From CAWACP01 sp963832965 (GTDB lineage Bacteria > Acidobacteriota > Terriglobia > Bryobacterales > Bryobacteraceae), in the NCBI GenBank assembly GCA_963832965.1, contig CAWHVW010000001.1, positions 248,001 to 312,000 on the forward strand: a stretch of DNA of 64,000 nucleotides. The letters are read 5' to 3'. Position 1 is the first letter of the stretch, and each line of letters begins with the position of its first letter. The position numbers were made by a program, and so were the translations under genes. Below are positions 43,203 through 52,691 of this stretch, one piece after another. The notes beneath the pieces were generated by a model. The model did no database searches and had not been told where the DNA came from. It saw only the letters and a program-made list of their open reading frames with translations.

Positions 43203-44939
43203 CTAGTTGGATGCGATCGGCGTGCCGATCACCGTGCCAATCACTTCTCCGGAGATAACCAGTTCCACACGCCGGTTCTGTTGCCGGCCCGCCGCGGTTT
43301 CGTTGGAAGCCACCGGGTCGGCTTTGCCGAAGCCCTTCGTGCTCACCGAGCTTGCCGCCATTCCCTCATGAGTCAGGTAGTCGCCTACCGCCGTTCCGCG
43401 TTCTTCGGAAAGCTGCTGATTGTACGCATCGCCGCCGACGCTGTCGGTGTAACCTTCCACGTCCAGCCGCAGGCCAGGATGCCCGGAGACGATGCCGGCC
43501 ACCTTGGCCAGTTTCTCGCGCGCGATCGGCCGCAACGTGTGCTTGCCGGTGTCGAATAGAACATCCGACATGTTGACGATCAGGCCGCGCGCGGTGTCGC
43601 GAGTCTGCAGGATGGCGTTGAACTGGCTCAGAAGCTGAGCTCGCAATTGGACTTTCTCCTGGGTTGCGCGATCCAGTTCCGCCTGTGCGCTGGCCCGTTG
43701 CGCGTCGTTCTCGCGTTTGAGACGATCGGCTTCGCTCTGGGCGGCGGCCAGTTGTGCGTCGTTTTCCTTCTTCAACCGGTCCGCTTCGTTCTGCGCGGCC
43801 AGGGTATTGGCGTCGTTCTGAGCTTTCAGGCGGTCGGCTTCGTTCTGCACGTCGGTCATCTGTGCCGCGTTGGCGTTCTTCAGGCGATCTGCTTCCACCT
43901 GAGCAGCCTGCAGCTTCGCGTCGTTTTCGAGCTTCAGGCGATCCGCTTCAGACTGCGCGGCAAGCTGCGCCGCTGCCGCGCCCTGCGCAACCCGCGCGGT
44001 GTCGGCTTGTGCCGCGGCCTGTCCGTTTTCAGCAAGCGCCTCGCGATTTGCCGCAGCCTCGCGCTCGCCGGCCAACTGCTCATCGGCAATCTTCTTTACC
44101 GTGATAATGCGCGCGTCTTCGGCCATCTGGACTGCTTCACGCGCCACCGTGCCAATGGGCTTCCTTCCCGCTCTGCCCAGCAAATAACCTTCGGCATTCG
44201 TCAGCCCGTCGAGGGCCTTCTGGAAAGTGTCGGGAGCGTACGTCGCGGCGCCGGTCCAGCGCGCAATCCTTACGGCATTGCGCGCTTCCAGAAGCTCAAT
44301 CGGCGCATTCGAATCGAACGCCATGGGCGTGACGTCGGCGGGGGTGACGTTCAGGATGTATTGACCGCGTTGTAAGAGCTCGTACTTCGCGTCAACTTGT
44401 TCAATCGTCCCCACCGTCTCCTTATTGATGAAATTCTCCATCACCACGACATCGCTGGGTTGCGTCACCGCGAAGTAAGGCTCGGCGGTAATAATCAGGC
44501 CGAACGACTGCAATTCCGTGGTCGCGTCCAGTTTGCTGTTGTCCCCATTCAGGAGCACTTCGCCAACGTTGGTGGCGCGGCCTTCGGGGGTGATGGCCCA
44601 CATCACATAGGTCAGATACTCGGGGCCGAACTTCGTGGCGGGTTGCAGATGCTCCATGCGCGCATCAATCTTGATCACGCCCTGCTTGCTCTCCACCCGG
44701 GCCTCGCCGCGGGCATCCGGCAAAAGTTCCGTCCCCCGGAAATCGATGTGCGTCGCTCCGCTGCGGTGATTGTAGTTAATTGCCGTTGTTGTCCGGGCTA
44801 CCACGGTGACGCGATAGATCGGCATGGTGCCGGGCGCCGGCCTGGCTGCAACATCGGCTGACTGCATCGGGTTTGGAGCCTGCGGCGATTGCGCCGCAAC
44901 GGCTCCGCATACTATCAGGAACGTGCTGATGATCTTCAT
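43203..44939 (-). CDS. OmpA-family protein with coiled-coil repeats
   Basis: The 578-residue protein has a signal peptide (ISTFLIVCGAVAAQ). Residues ~35-280 are an unrecognised periplasmic part. Six 18-residue units of the form AQxEADRLKxENDAxLx then form a long coiled coil. The C-terminal ~115 residues are an OmpA-type peptidoglycan-binding domain: LRPIAREKLAKVAGIV, then LDVEGYTDSVGGDAYNQQLSEERG and GFGKADPVASNETAAGRQQNRRVEL, with the conserved Asp and Arg that bind diaminopimelate. It probably tethers the envelope to the cell wall, with the coiled coil acting as a spacer. Confidence 0.88.
   Translation of the reverse strand: MKIISTFLIVCGAVAAQSPQAPNPMQSADVAARPAPGTMPIYRVTVVARTTTAINYNHRSGATHIDFRGTELLPDARGEARVESKQGVIKIDARMEHLQPATKFGPEYLTYVMWAITPEGRATNVGEVLLNGDNSKLDATTELQSFGLIITAEPYFAVTQPSDVVVMENFINKETVGTIEQVDAKYELLQRGQYILNVTPADVTPMAFDSNAPIELLEARNAVRIARWTGAATYAPDTFQKALDGLTNAEGYLLGRAGRKPIGTVAREAVQMAEDARIITVKKIADEQLAGEREAAANREALAENGQAAAQADTARVAQGAAAAQLAAQSEADRLKLENDAKLQAAQVEADRLKNANAAQMTDVQNEADRLKAQNDANTLAAQNEADRLKKENDAQLAAAQSEADRLKRENDAQRASAQAELDRATQEKVQLRAQLLSQFNAILQTRDTARGLIVNMSDVLFDTGKHTLRPIAREKLAKVAGIVSGHPGLRLDVEGYTDSVGGDAYNQQLSEERGTAVGDYLTHEGMAASSVSTKGFGKADPVASNETAAGRQQNRRVELVISGEVIGTVIGTPIASN
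43635..43958 (-). repeat. Six tandem 54-bp units in the OmpA-family gene
   Basis: The period is exactly 54 bases (18 codons). The common core is EADRLK, followed by ENDA in several units; the last unit is the most diverged. An in-frame repeat of this kind can change copy number by slippage and alter the length of the coiled coil. Confidence 0.85.
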
Positions 44940-45247
44940 TTTTTCCTTGCCGCTTTCCCTGCCAGCGCCACCGAACCAGCGCCCCGCTTCGCGCGCTTTA
45001 ATTTCTCTGCCTTTTCTGCTGTTGCGCTGGGTGCGACTGCTTTGCTAATGCACGGTTGGCTCCATCGCCAGACGCGTACCGGTGGCAGCGCGCCAACCAT
45101 GCAGGCAAAGGGTGTTGTGCGAAGGTTTCGGTAACATGCCGGGCCTGGCGCCCTTTCAGAAACAGCGAACTGGCGGCCCTGCGTGCAGGTTCTGCAACAA
45201 AAGCTGCACGTGTTGGTGCGGCGAAGCGCCACACGTTCCAGGCTCAT
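44940..45247. other. 308-bp intergenic stretch, nothing recognised
   Basis: Short open frames exist on both strands but none has a family match, a good start site or sensible composition. It separates the OmpA-family gene from the DksA-like gene; both are on the minus strand. Confidence 0.5.
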
Positions 45248-45631
45248 TCACGCGGCATCGACGAGATCCTGGCTGAGCACTTCCGCGCTGTCCTGCCCAT
45301 CCCGGTCGGCGGCGTCCTGGCAGCGGATACAATATGCCGCCCATGGCACGGCCGCCAGGCGTTTTGGGCTGATCGCCTCTTCGCATTCCATGCACGTTCC
45401 AAAGCTGCCGTCATGAATCCGCCGCAATGCCGCTTTCACGCTACGGAGCAGGATGGAATCACGGTCAACGTTGCGAATCGCCAGATCGCGCTCGGATGCA
45501 TACTGGATCTCATCCATCTGATCCGCGCTCTTCTCGATGGCGATTCCGTTCCGCGTTCGTAAAGTCTGAACCAGCTCAGACTCTTTTCGCGCGAGGATCT
45601 CCCGAAACCCGCTCATCTCGCCAACTGCCAT
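45248..45631 (-). CDS. DksA/TraR zinc-finger family protein
   Basis: The 127-residue product starts at the second ATG (45631), seven bases after AAGGGG; the first ATG at 45637 is too close to that site. The N-terminal coiled-coil region is followed by the four-cysteine zinc finger GTCMECEEAISPKRLAAVPWAAYCIRCQD, typical of the DksA/TraR C4 type. Proteins of this family bind RNA polymerase in its secondary channel and adjust the response to nutrient stress, often with ppGpp. Confidence 0.9.
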   Translation of the reverse strand: MAVGEMSGFREILARKESELVQTLRTRNGIAIEKSADQMDEIQYASERDLAIRNVDRDSILLRSVKAALRRIHDGSFGTCMECEEAISPKRLAAVPWAAYCIRCQDAADRDGQDSAEVLSQDLVDAA

Positions 45632-45873
45632 CTTCATTCCCCTTGCACCCGTACGGGCTGCCTTTCCTCTGCACGGGACGGTCCAGAGCAGAATGCCGCA
45701 TTGTCAGGATTAGCGGAATTTCCGGCCGCATGGGCGGCAATATATACACTTACGTGCCGAATCTGCACCGGCCGGTCCCCTCTCATCAGCAAGAGATAGC
45801 AGTCGAAAGTGGTCACCAACATGCCCACGCTCAATGGGGAGAAGCCGTGGCCGACGTCTCGCGCAGGACAGTG

Positions 45874-47184
45874 ATGACACCACGTAAGGCAGTGCGCCGG
45901 CCGCGGGGCCTGCGGCGCCTGGCCGCCCTTGGGCTGTTGTTCCTGTTTCCGATCCCGGCCGCCTGGCCGTATTCCGTCCTCACCCACGAGGCGGTTATCG
46001 ATTCCGCCTGGGACAGCGGCATTCGGCCGCTGCTGCTCAGACGATTCCCGGCCGCCACTCCGGACCAGCTCCAAGAGGCACATGCTTATGCCTACGGAGG
46101 ATGCATCATTCAGGACCTCGGATATTATCCCTTCGGCAGCAAGTTTTTCAGCAATCTGGCGCACTATGTCCGCAGCGGTGACTTTGTCCTCAACCTGATC
46201 CGCGACTCGCAGGATCTCAACGAGTATGCTTTCGCCCTCGGAGCGCTGTCGCACTATGCCGCCGATAATAATGGCCATCCCATGGCCGTCAACCGTACTG
46301 TCCCCTTGCTGTACCCAAAGCTTGGCCAGAAGTTTGGCGGGTTGGTGACGTACGCCGACGATCCTGCCGCCCATTACAAGACGGAGTTCGCCTTCGATGT
46401 TTTTCAGGCGGCCAGGGGGCGTTATGCGTCCGACGCGTACAAGAGATTCATCGGCTTTGAAGTGGCCAGGCCGCTGCTCGACCGGGCGTTCCAGGATACC
46501 TATGGGATGAGGCTCGAAAACGTGTTCATGGACGTCGATCTGACCATCGGATCGTATCGCCGCGCGGTCGGGTCGGTTCTTCCGGCGATCACCAGAGTTG
46601 CCTGGCAGCTCAAGAAGCAGGAAATCACAAAAGAGGCTCCCAGCACCACCCGTAAGACGTTTCTCTACAATCTGTCTCGTTCCAGCTACGAGAAGAACTG
46701 GGGAGCCACCTATCAGCGTCCCGGGCTTCGCTCGAAGGTTCTGACATTTGCATTTCGCCTTCTGCCGAGGGCGGGTCCGTTCCGGGCGCTGTCGTTCAAG
46801 AAGCTGACGCCGGAGGACGAAAAAATGTATATGGCCAGCTTCAACTCGACGATTGCCCGTTATCGCGAACTGCTTTCCGAACAAAGCGCGGGCCGGCTGA
46901 CGCTGCCGAATGACAATCTGGACGTGGGAGCGCTCACTTCCGCCGGTGAATACCGCCTGCAGGACGACGCGTACGCGCAACTGCTGGACAAACTGCAGGA
47001 CCACTACGCGGATGTGCCCCAGCAAACCCGAAGCGATATTCTCGCCTTCTACGGCGACCTCAGCCTTCCCATTGAGACCAAAAACAACAACGGCGATTGG
47101 GCCCGGTTGCTCAAAGAACTCGCTCGGCTGCAGTCTGTCGACGCGGACCTGAGGCATCCGGCCGGTATCGGGGGAGCACCCTGA
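45874..47184 (+). CDS. Exported zinc-dependent phospholipase C-like protein
   Basis: The 436-residue product begins at the ATG at 45874; the larger open frame upstream lies over non-coding sequence. A signal peptide (LAALGLLFLFPIPAAWPYS) is followed by SVLTHEAVIDSAWD, AHAYAYGGCIIQDLGYYPF and FALGALSHYAADNNGHPMAVN. The spacing of these His and Asp residues is that of the zinc-dependent phospholipase C / S1-P1 nuclease fold. The C-terminal ~150 residues are helical and unassigned. Expected to be periplasmic or secreted; substrate uncertain. Confidence 0.8.
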   Translation: MTPRKAVRRPRGLRRLAALGLLFLFPIPAAWPYSVLTHEAVIDSAWDSGIRPLLLRRFPAATPDQLQEAHAYAYGGCIIQDLGYYPFGSKFFSNLAHYVRSGDFVLNLIRDSQDLNEYAFALGALSHYAADNNGHPMAVNRTVPLLYPKLGQKFGGLVTYADDPAAHYKTEFAFDVFQAARGRYASDAYKRFIGFEVARPLLDRAFQDTYGMRLENVFMDVDLTIGSYRRAVGSVLPAITRVAWQLKKQEITKEAPSTTRKTFLYNLSRSSYEKNWGATYQRPGLRSKVLTFAFRLLPRAGPFRALSFKKLTPEDEKMYMASFNSTIARYRELLSEQSAGRLTLPNDNLDVGALTSAGEYRLQDDAYAQLLDKLQDHYADVPQQTRSDILAFYGDLSLPIETKNNNGDWARLLKELARLQSVDADLRHPAGIGGAP

Positions 47185-47202
47185 CATGCAAAAGGAGATC
47201 TC

Positions 47203-47421
47203 ATGAATGACAACTACGGCCAACACGGAAATGAAGGTCCGGAGCATAAGCGAGACACCTCGCATCCTCCGTATTGGAGGCGTGCGCATCGTGACTGGCG
47301 CGTCTGGGTTGCCCTGGTCTTCTGTATGACGGCCATTACGATCTACGTGCTGAGCGACGACCTGGCGCTGCTGCCTCGCCGTCCATTGCCGCAAACGCAG
47401 ACGGGAGCCGTTGGAAAATAG
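47203..47421 (+). CDS. Small single-pass membrane protein
   Basis: The 72-residue product follows an AGGAG seven bases before its ATG. A polar N-terminus rich in His and Arg (HPPYWRRAHRDWRVW) precedes one membrane segment (VWVALVFCMTAITIYVLS). No family is recognised. It lies 18 bp after the phospholipase-like gene and overlaps the next ORF by 11 bp, so all three are probably co-transcribed. Confidence 0.6.
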   Translation: MNDNYGQHGNEGPEHKRDTSHPPYWRRAHRDWRVWVALVFCMTAITIYVLSDDLALLPRRPLPQTQTGAVGK

Positions 47422-47668
47422 GGACCCCGCACTCTTGCCGAAAGCAAGTCGCCGCTCCTATCCGGCGGAACAAGCGGGCGTTGCTTCCATTCCGGTGCGA
47501 GGCCCCAATGATACGAAACTGGTCACCAGGGCAATCATCTCTTGTTTGGAGACCGATTCCGCGATAAGCGAGAGAATCGGGGGATGGCTCTACCAGAAGC
47601 GAGTCCACGGTGAAAGCCAGGCGGATCAGGACTGGCTTGAGGCGGAGCACGAAATTCAAAAGAGGTAG
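47411..47668 (+). CDS. DUF2934-like small protein
   Basis: The 85-residue product starts at a TTG at 47411 (or at an internal codon). The C-terminal ~35 residues, ISERIGGWLYQKRVHGESQADQDWLEAEHEI, fit the DUF2934 pattern, a short helical motif ending in D-W-x-x-A-E-x-x-(I/L). A second protein with this motif is at 55276-55605. The N-terminal half is unassigned. Function unknown. Confidence 0.55.
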   Translation: MENRDPALLPKASRRSYPAEQAGVASIPVRGPNDTKLVTRAIISCLETDSAISERIGGWLYQKRVHGESQADQDWLEAEHEIQKR

Positions 47669-47702
47669 GCGGGAAGGACTAAGTTCAAGGTTGAATCGCG
47701 AA

Positions 47703-50105
47703 ATGAAACTGATTGACATACCCAAACGGGCGCAGGCGTTTGGATCGCCCGGCATCGAGCCCAGATGGACGCACGGAGGAAAAGATGGGGTGGGTACCGC
47801 TTATGCTGCCTCCAGCCTGGTCTGGTTCACCTTCTGGAACGGCATCGTTACCGAAGTCTACTATCCAACCGTGGACCGGCCACAACTCAGGGATCTTCAG
47901 TATCTTGTCACCGACGGCAAGACCTTTTTTCACGAAGAGAAGCGTCACCTTGAGTCCAAACTGGAGAATCTGCCCGGCCACGGCCTTGGATACCGGTGCA
48001 CGAATTCGGATCCGGCGGGGCGTTATGCCATTGTCAAAGAGATCATCACCGACCCGCACCTGGCTTGCGTGCTTCAACACACCACGCTGACCGGCGACGA
48101 ACAGTTCCTCTCAAAGCTGCGCCTGTTCGCCCTGTGCGCGCCTCATCTTGAGGTTGCGGGGTGCGGCAACAGCGGCTACGTGGCGCGGGTGGCGGGACGA
48201 ACCATTTTGATTGCCGAACGAAAAGGAACCTGGCTGGCGCTGGCCGCTACGGTTCCTTTTGCGCGCGTTTCGTGCGGCTACGTTGGGAGAAGCGACGGGT
48301 GGACGGACCTGGCCGGCAATTTTCAAATGGACTGGGAGTTCGACAACGCCCCCGACGGCAACATCGCGCTCACAGGAGAATTGGACTTAACCGGCGCCCG
48401 CGAATTCACTCTGGGGCTGGCGTTCGGCAACAGCCTCCACCACGCCGTCTCAACGCTCTTTCAGTCCCTGAGTACGCCTTTCGCCGAGCACAAGAAGCGG
48501 TACACGGAACAATGGGCGCGATCAAGCGAGGGAATTCGATCGCTGGATGAATCCTCCGGCGACGAAGGCAATTTGTACCGCACCAGCTTCAATCTGCTCT
48601 GCGCCCATGAGGACAAGTCGTATCCCGGCGCGTTTATCGCCTCACTCTCGATTCCATGGGGAGAGGCCGTGGGCGATGAAGATCAGGGTGGTTACCACCT
48701 GGTATGGACCCGCGACATGGTCAACAGCGCCAATGCTCTGCTTGCCGCCGGCGACCGTGCCTCGCCCATAAGAGCGCTGATTTATCTGGATGTCTCGCAG
48801 AAGGAGAGCGGAGGCTTCGCCCAGAACTTCTGGATTGACGGGGAGCCCTACTGGACTGGGATCCAATTGGATGAAGTCGCCTTTCCCATCCTGCTCGCCT
48901 GGCGTCTCAAACGCGAGAACGCTCTACGGAATTTCGACCCATACCCCATGGTTATGCGGGCAGCCGCATATCTGGTTCGGCATGGCCCGGTGACTCCAGA
49001 GGAACGCTGGGAAGAGGTCAGCGGCTATTCTCCAGCCACGCTTGCTTCGAACATCGCGGCCCTGATCTGCGCGGCATGCTTTGCGCGCGACAGGGGCGAT
49101 GTGGCGACGGCGAAATACCTGGAGGAATACGCCGATTTCCTCGAATGTCATGTGGAGAGCTGGACGGTGACAACGGAAGGGACTCTGCTTCCGGGCGTGC
49201 CTCGTCACTACATACGAATTCTGCCGGAGCGCGCGGATAATCAAACCCCCGAGGAAAATCCCAACAAGGGAAACATCACCATTGCGAACCGCCGGTCCGG
49301 CGCGCCGTGTGTTTTTCCGGCAAAAGACGTAGTGGATGCGGGTTTCCTGGAACTGGTGCGTCATGGAGTGCGCCGGGCCGACGACCCGATCATTGTGGAT
49401 TCTCTCAAGGTCATCGACGCCGTCCTGAAGGTGGAAACTCCATTCGGCCCTTGCTGGCGCCGCTACAACCACGACGGATATGGACAACGTGACGATGGCG
49501 GTGCTTTCGTGGGTTGGGGCCGCGGCCGCGCCTGGCCGCTGCTGACAGGAGAACGAGGCCACTACGAGCTGGCCGCCGGGCGCGATGCGAAACCATTTCT
49601 TCAGGCCATGGAAGGCTTTGCCACACCAACCGGTCTGTTGCCCGAGCAGGTGTGGGACCTTCCGGATCGGCCCGACGTTTTCATGTTTCGCGGACGGCCC
49701 ACCGGTTCGGCCATGCCCCTGATGTGGGCTCACGCGGAGTACATCAAGCTCCTTCGCTCCGTCGCCCAGGGGAAGATCTCCGACATGATCGACGACGTCG
49801 CGAACCGGTATCTCGGAGGGCGCTCGGATTGCCGTCTGTTCGAAGTCTGGAAGTTTACACGGCAGGCGCGGAACGTTAAGCGCGGCTATGTGCTTCGCAT
49901 TGAGGCCCAGACGGCTTTCCGGCTGCGCTGGTCGGGTGACGAATGGCAAAGCGTGGAGGATACTCCGTCTTCGGCAACAACGCTGGGAGTTGAGTTCGTG
50001 GACATTCGAATCTCCGAGGCGCAGCGGGCGCCCATTCGTTTTACGTTTTATTGGACGCTGAGCAATTCCTGGGAAGGGCGCGACTACGTGGTGACAGTCT
50101 CCTGA
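47703..50105 (+). CDS. Glucoamylase-type glycoside hydrolase (GH15)
   Basis: This 800-residue enzyme starts at the ATG at 47703. The N-terminal ~270 residues are the beta-sandwich domain of bacterial glucoamylases and glucodextranases (PGIEPRWTHGGKDGVGTAY, then SSLVWFTFWNGIVTEVYYP). The (alpha/alpha)6 barrel carries GGYHLVWTRDMVNSANALLA, the general-acid region RWEEVSGYSPATLAS (Glu at ~437) and GWGRGRAWPLLTGERGHYELA with the catalytic base. It releases glucose from the ends of alpha-glucans or dextran-like chains. No signal peptide is seen, so it may be cytoplasmic and act on imported or storage glucan. It is first of four tightly linked genes. Confidence 0.92.
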   Translation: MKLIDIPKRAQAFGSPGIEPRWTHGGKDGVGTAYAASSLVWFTFWNGIVTEVYYPTVDRPQLRDLQYLVTDGKTFFHEEKRHLESKLENLPGHGLGYRCTNSDPAGRYAIVKEIITDPHLACVLQHTTLTGDEQFLSKLRLFALCAPHLEVAGCGNSGYVARVAGRTILIAERKGTWLALAATVPFARVSCGYVGRSDGWTDLAGNFQMDWEFDNAPDGNIALTGELDLTGAREFTLGLAFGNSLHHAVSTLFQSLSTPFAEHKKRYTEQWARSSEGIRSLDESSGDEGNLYRTSFNLLCAHEDKSYPGAFIASLSIPWGEAVGDEDQGGYHLVWTRDMVNSANALLAAGDRASPIRALIYLDVSQKESGGFAQNFWIDGEPYWTGIQLDEVAFPILLAWRLKRENALRNFDPYPMVMRAAAYLVRHGPVTPEERWEEVSGYSPATLASNIAALICAACFARDRGDVATAKYLEEYADFLECHVESWTVTTEGTLLPGVPRHYIRILPERADNQTPEENPNKGNITIANRRSGAPCVFPAKDVVDAGFLELVRHGVRRADDPIIVDSLKVIDAVLKVETPFGPCWRRYNHDGYGQRDDGGAFVGWGRGRAWPLLTGERGHYELAAGRDAKPFLQAMEGFATPTGLLPEQVWDLPDRPDVFMFRGRPTGSAMPLMWAHAEYIKLLRSVAQGKISDMIDDVANRYLGGRSDCRLFEVWKFTRQARNVKRGYVLRIEAQTAFRLRWSGDEWQSVEDTPSSATTLGVEFVDIRISEAQRAPIRFTFYWTLSNSWEGRDYVVTVS

Positions 50106-50108
50106 CGA

Positions 50109-51098
50109 ATGTACACTCCCCACACCTACGCGGTTGCGCTCCTGATGATGCTGCTCAGCATGCTGTGCTGGGGCAGTTGGGCCAACACACAGAAGATCGA
50201 CAAGACGTGGCGATTCGAGCTGTACTACTGGGATTACATGTGGGGCCTTCTGGTGTGCGCGCTTTTGTTCGGCCTCACCATGGGCCGCACGAACCCATCG
50301 GCGCCGCTAAGTTTCTTTCACAATCTCGACAGCGCTGGCGCTCGTTCCCTGACGGAGGCGTTCGTCGGTGGAATGATCTTCAATCTCGGGAACCTGCTTC
50401 TGGTGGCCGCGATTTCGGTAGCAGGCATGGCGGTCGCGTTTCCATTGGGAGCAGGCCTGGCCCTGGTGATCGGTGCGGTTCTCAACTACGTCGTCTCGCC
50501 CGCCGGCAATCCGTCGCTGCTCTTTGGCGGGATTCTGCTGGTCTGCGCCGCCATCGCCGCAAATGCCATGGCCTATCGCGGACTCTCGAAAGGTACAAAG
50601 GCGGGTGTGAAAGGGATTGTTCTGAGTTTGGTGTGCGGCGTGGTGATTGGGCTCTTTTATCCCTTCGTCGCAAAAGCCCTGACGGGACAGAATCATCTCG
50701 GACCCTACACCCTGTACTTCGTATTTGCGCTGGGCGCTCTTGTTTCCAACTTTCCTCTGAACTATGCGTTCATGCGATGGCCGGTGAGCGGATCGCGCCT
50801 TTCCGTTCGGGACTACTTCAAGGGCGGCCTCGCGGCGCATGCCTGGGGAGCTTTGGGTGGGCTCATCTGGGGAACCGGGACAATTTGCAGTTTTGTTGCG
50901 GCCACCACGCCCATGGTGGGGCCGGCAACCTCGTTTTCGCTCGGTGAGGGCAATACCATGATCTCCGCTATCTGGGGCGTTTTCGTGTGGAAGGAGTTTC
51001 ACGGTGCTGGCGTCAAGGTGAGGCGCCTGCTCGCACTCATGTTTGGCCTATTCATTCTGGGTCTGGTCTCAATTTCGTTGGCGCCGGTGTTCACATAG
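50109..51098 (+). CDS. DMT-superfamily sugar permease (GRP/ureide-permease-like)
   Basis: The 329-residue protein has ten hydrophobic segments. The first segment LLMMLLSMLCWGSWANTQK and the internal GTGTICSFVAATTPMVGPATSFSLGEGNTMISAIWGVFVWKEFHGA resemble the glucose/ribose porter and ureide permease branch of the drug/metabolite transporter superfamily. It starts three bases after the glucoamylase stop and ends six bases before the next gene. The context argues for uptake (or movement) of glucose or a small sugar. Confidence 0.75.
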   Translation: MYTPHTYAVALLMMLLSMLCWGSWANTQKIDKTWRFELYYWDYMWGLLVCALLFGLTMGRTNPSAPLSFFHNLDSAGARSLTEAFVGGMIFNLGNLLLVAAISVAGMAVAFPLGAGLALVIGAVLNYVVSPAGNPSLLFGGILLVCAAIAANAMAYRGLSKGTKAGVKGIVLSLVCGVVIGLFYPFVAKALTGQNHLGPYTLYFVFALGALVSNFPLNYAFMRWPVSGSRLSVRDYFKGGLAAHAWGALGGLIWGTGTICSFVAATTPMVGPATSFSLGEGNTMISAIWGVFVWKEFHGAGVKVRRLLALMFGLFILGLVSISLAPVFT

Positions 51099-51104
51099 GA
51101 ACAA

Positions 51105-52691
51105 ATGGCTACAGGCAATCATTACGACGTCATCATCATAGGAACGGGAGCCGGTGGAGGAACGCTCGCCTATCATCTCGCTCCTTCCGGAAAACGAATC
51201 CTGCTGCTCGAGCGCGGTGATTACCTGCCCCGCGAAAAAGACAACTGGGATCCGCGAGCCGTCTTTGTCGACTTGAAGTATCGTGCCAACGAGACATGGC
51301 TCGATAAGGATGGCAAGCCCTTCCTTCCCGGCATTCAATACTACGTCGGCGGCAATACAAAGGTTTATGGCGCGGCCTTGCTGCGGTTTCGCGAGGCGGA
51401 TTTCGGGGAAGTCAAACATCACGGCGGCATCTCGCCGGCGTGGCCGCTGCGCTATGAAGACTTCGAACCTTACTACACGAAGGCCGAACATCTTTATCAT
51501 GTCCACGGGCAGCACGGCGTGGATCCGACGGAAGGACCGGCCAGCGCGCCCTACCGCTATCCGCCGGTGAGCCACGAACCCCGCATTCAGGAGCTGTTCG
51601 ACGATTTCCAGCGTCTCGGCCATCATCCGTTCCCTTTGCCGCTGGGCATTCTGCTTGACGAAGCCGAGGGCAAGGCCCTGCATACCAGTGCCTGCGTTCG
51701 CTGCGCCGCGTTCGATGGATTTCCATGCCTCGTGAATGGCAAAGCGGACGCGCAGGTGATCTGTGTGGATCCCGCCCTCGAGCACTCCAACGTAGAGATC
51801 CTCACCGGCGCGTATGTGGAGCGCCTCGAAACGAACCCGTCCGGACGCGTTGTGACCAACGTCATGGTGGCGCGCAAGGGAGCCCATGAAGAGTACTCAG
51901 CGGATATCGTCGTGGTGGCCTGCGGTGCGGTCAACTCCGCGGCCCTGCTCCTGCGTTCCGCAAACGAGAAACACCCCGGCGGACTCGCCAACAGGTCCGG
52001 CGTGGTCGGCCGCCACTACATGCGGCACAACTGCTCCGCCTTTATGGCCATTTCCCGGAACCCCAATCCCACGGTGTTCCAAAAGACTCTCGGCTTGAAC
52101 GATTTCTATTTTCGTTCCGAAGATTGGGAATACCCTCTGGGCGAGATCCAGATGCTCGGCAAGTCCGATGGCGAAATGCTCAAAGGGGAAGCGCCCGGCT
52201 GGGCAGTCTGGAAGCCTGAATTCGCGCTCGACTTTCTGGCGGAGCACTCCATCGACTTCTGGCTGCAGTCGGAAGATTTGCCGCATCCCGACAACCGCGT
52301 GACCATCAACGCCGACAGACAGATCGTGCTGAACATTCAGGAGACGAATCTGGAAGGGCACCAACGCCTCACCGCAAAGCTCAAGAGTATGCTCACCGAC
52401 ATCGGCTGCCATGACCAGTTGGTGCACCGTTCGTTCTATCTGGGCAAGGATATTCCGATCGGCGGCACCGCGCACCAGGCAGGAACCGTGCGGTTCGGTC
52501 TCGATCCTGTGACATCGGCGCTCGATGTGAACTGCAAGGCGCACGACTTGGACAATCTTTACGTCGTCGATGCAAGCTTCTTTGTGTCGATTGCCGCCGT
52601 GAACCCCAGCCTCACCATCATGGCGAACGCATTGCGCGTAGGCGACCATTTGCTCGAACGGCTGGGATCGAAAGGGACAGGGAATTTATGA
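51105..52691 (+). CDS. GMC-family FAD oxidoreductase
   Basis: The 528-residue enzyme has the FAD-binding motif YDVIIIGTGAGGGTLAYHLA at its N-terminus and the GMC pattern QYYVGGNTKVYGAALLRFREADF. The C-terminal active-site region is AGTVRFGLDPVTSALDVN, then NLYVVDASFFVSIAAVNPSLTIMANALRVGDH, with the paired residues that act as base in the family. Bacterial homologues oxidise sugars or sugar acids, for example gluconate or glucoside 3-dehydrogenase types. No Tat signal is seen. The gene lies between a sugar permease and a glucose dehydrogenase. Confidence 0.85.
   Translation: MATGNHYDVIIIGTGAGGGTLAYHLAPSGKRILLLERGDYLPREKDNWDPRAVFVDLKYRANETWLDKDGKPFLPGIQYYVGGNTKVYGAALLRFREADFGEVKHHGGISPAWPLRYEDFEPYYTKAEHLYHVHGQHGVDPTEGPASAPYRYPPVSHEPRIQELFDDFQRLGHHPFPLPLGILLDEAEGKALHTSACVRCAAFDGFPCLVNGKADAQVICVDPALEHSNVEILTGAYVERLETNPSGRVVTNVMVARKGAHEEYSADIVVVACGAVNSAALLLRSANEKHPGGLANRSGVVGRHYMRHNCSAFMAISRNPNPTVFQKTLGLNDFYFRSEDWEYPLGEIQMLGKSDGEMLKGEAPGWAVWKPEFALDFLAEHSIDFWLQSEDLPHPDNRVTINADRQIVLNIQETNLEGHQRLTAKLKSMLTDIGCHDQLVHRSFYLGKDIPIGGTAHQAGTVRFGLDPVTSALDVNCKAHDLDNLYVVDASFFVSIAAVNPSLTIMANALRVGDHLLERLGSKGTGNL

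Noticed and set aside
45634..47394. 586-codon minus-strand open frame
   Set aside because: It is antisense to the zinc-phospholipase-like gene, whose signal peptide and His motifs are clear. The antisense product has no domain.
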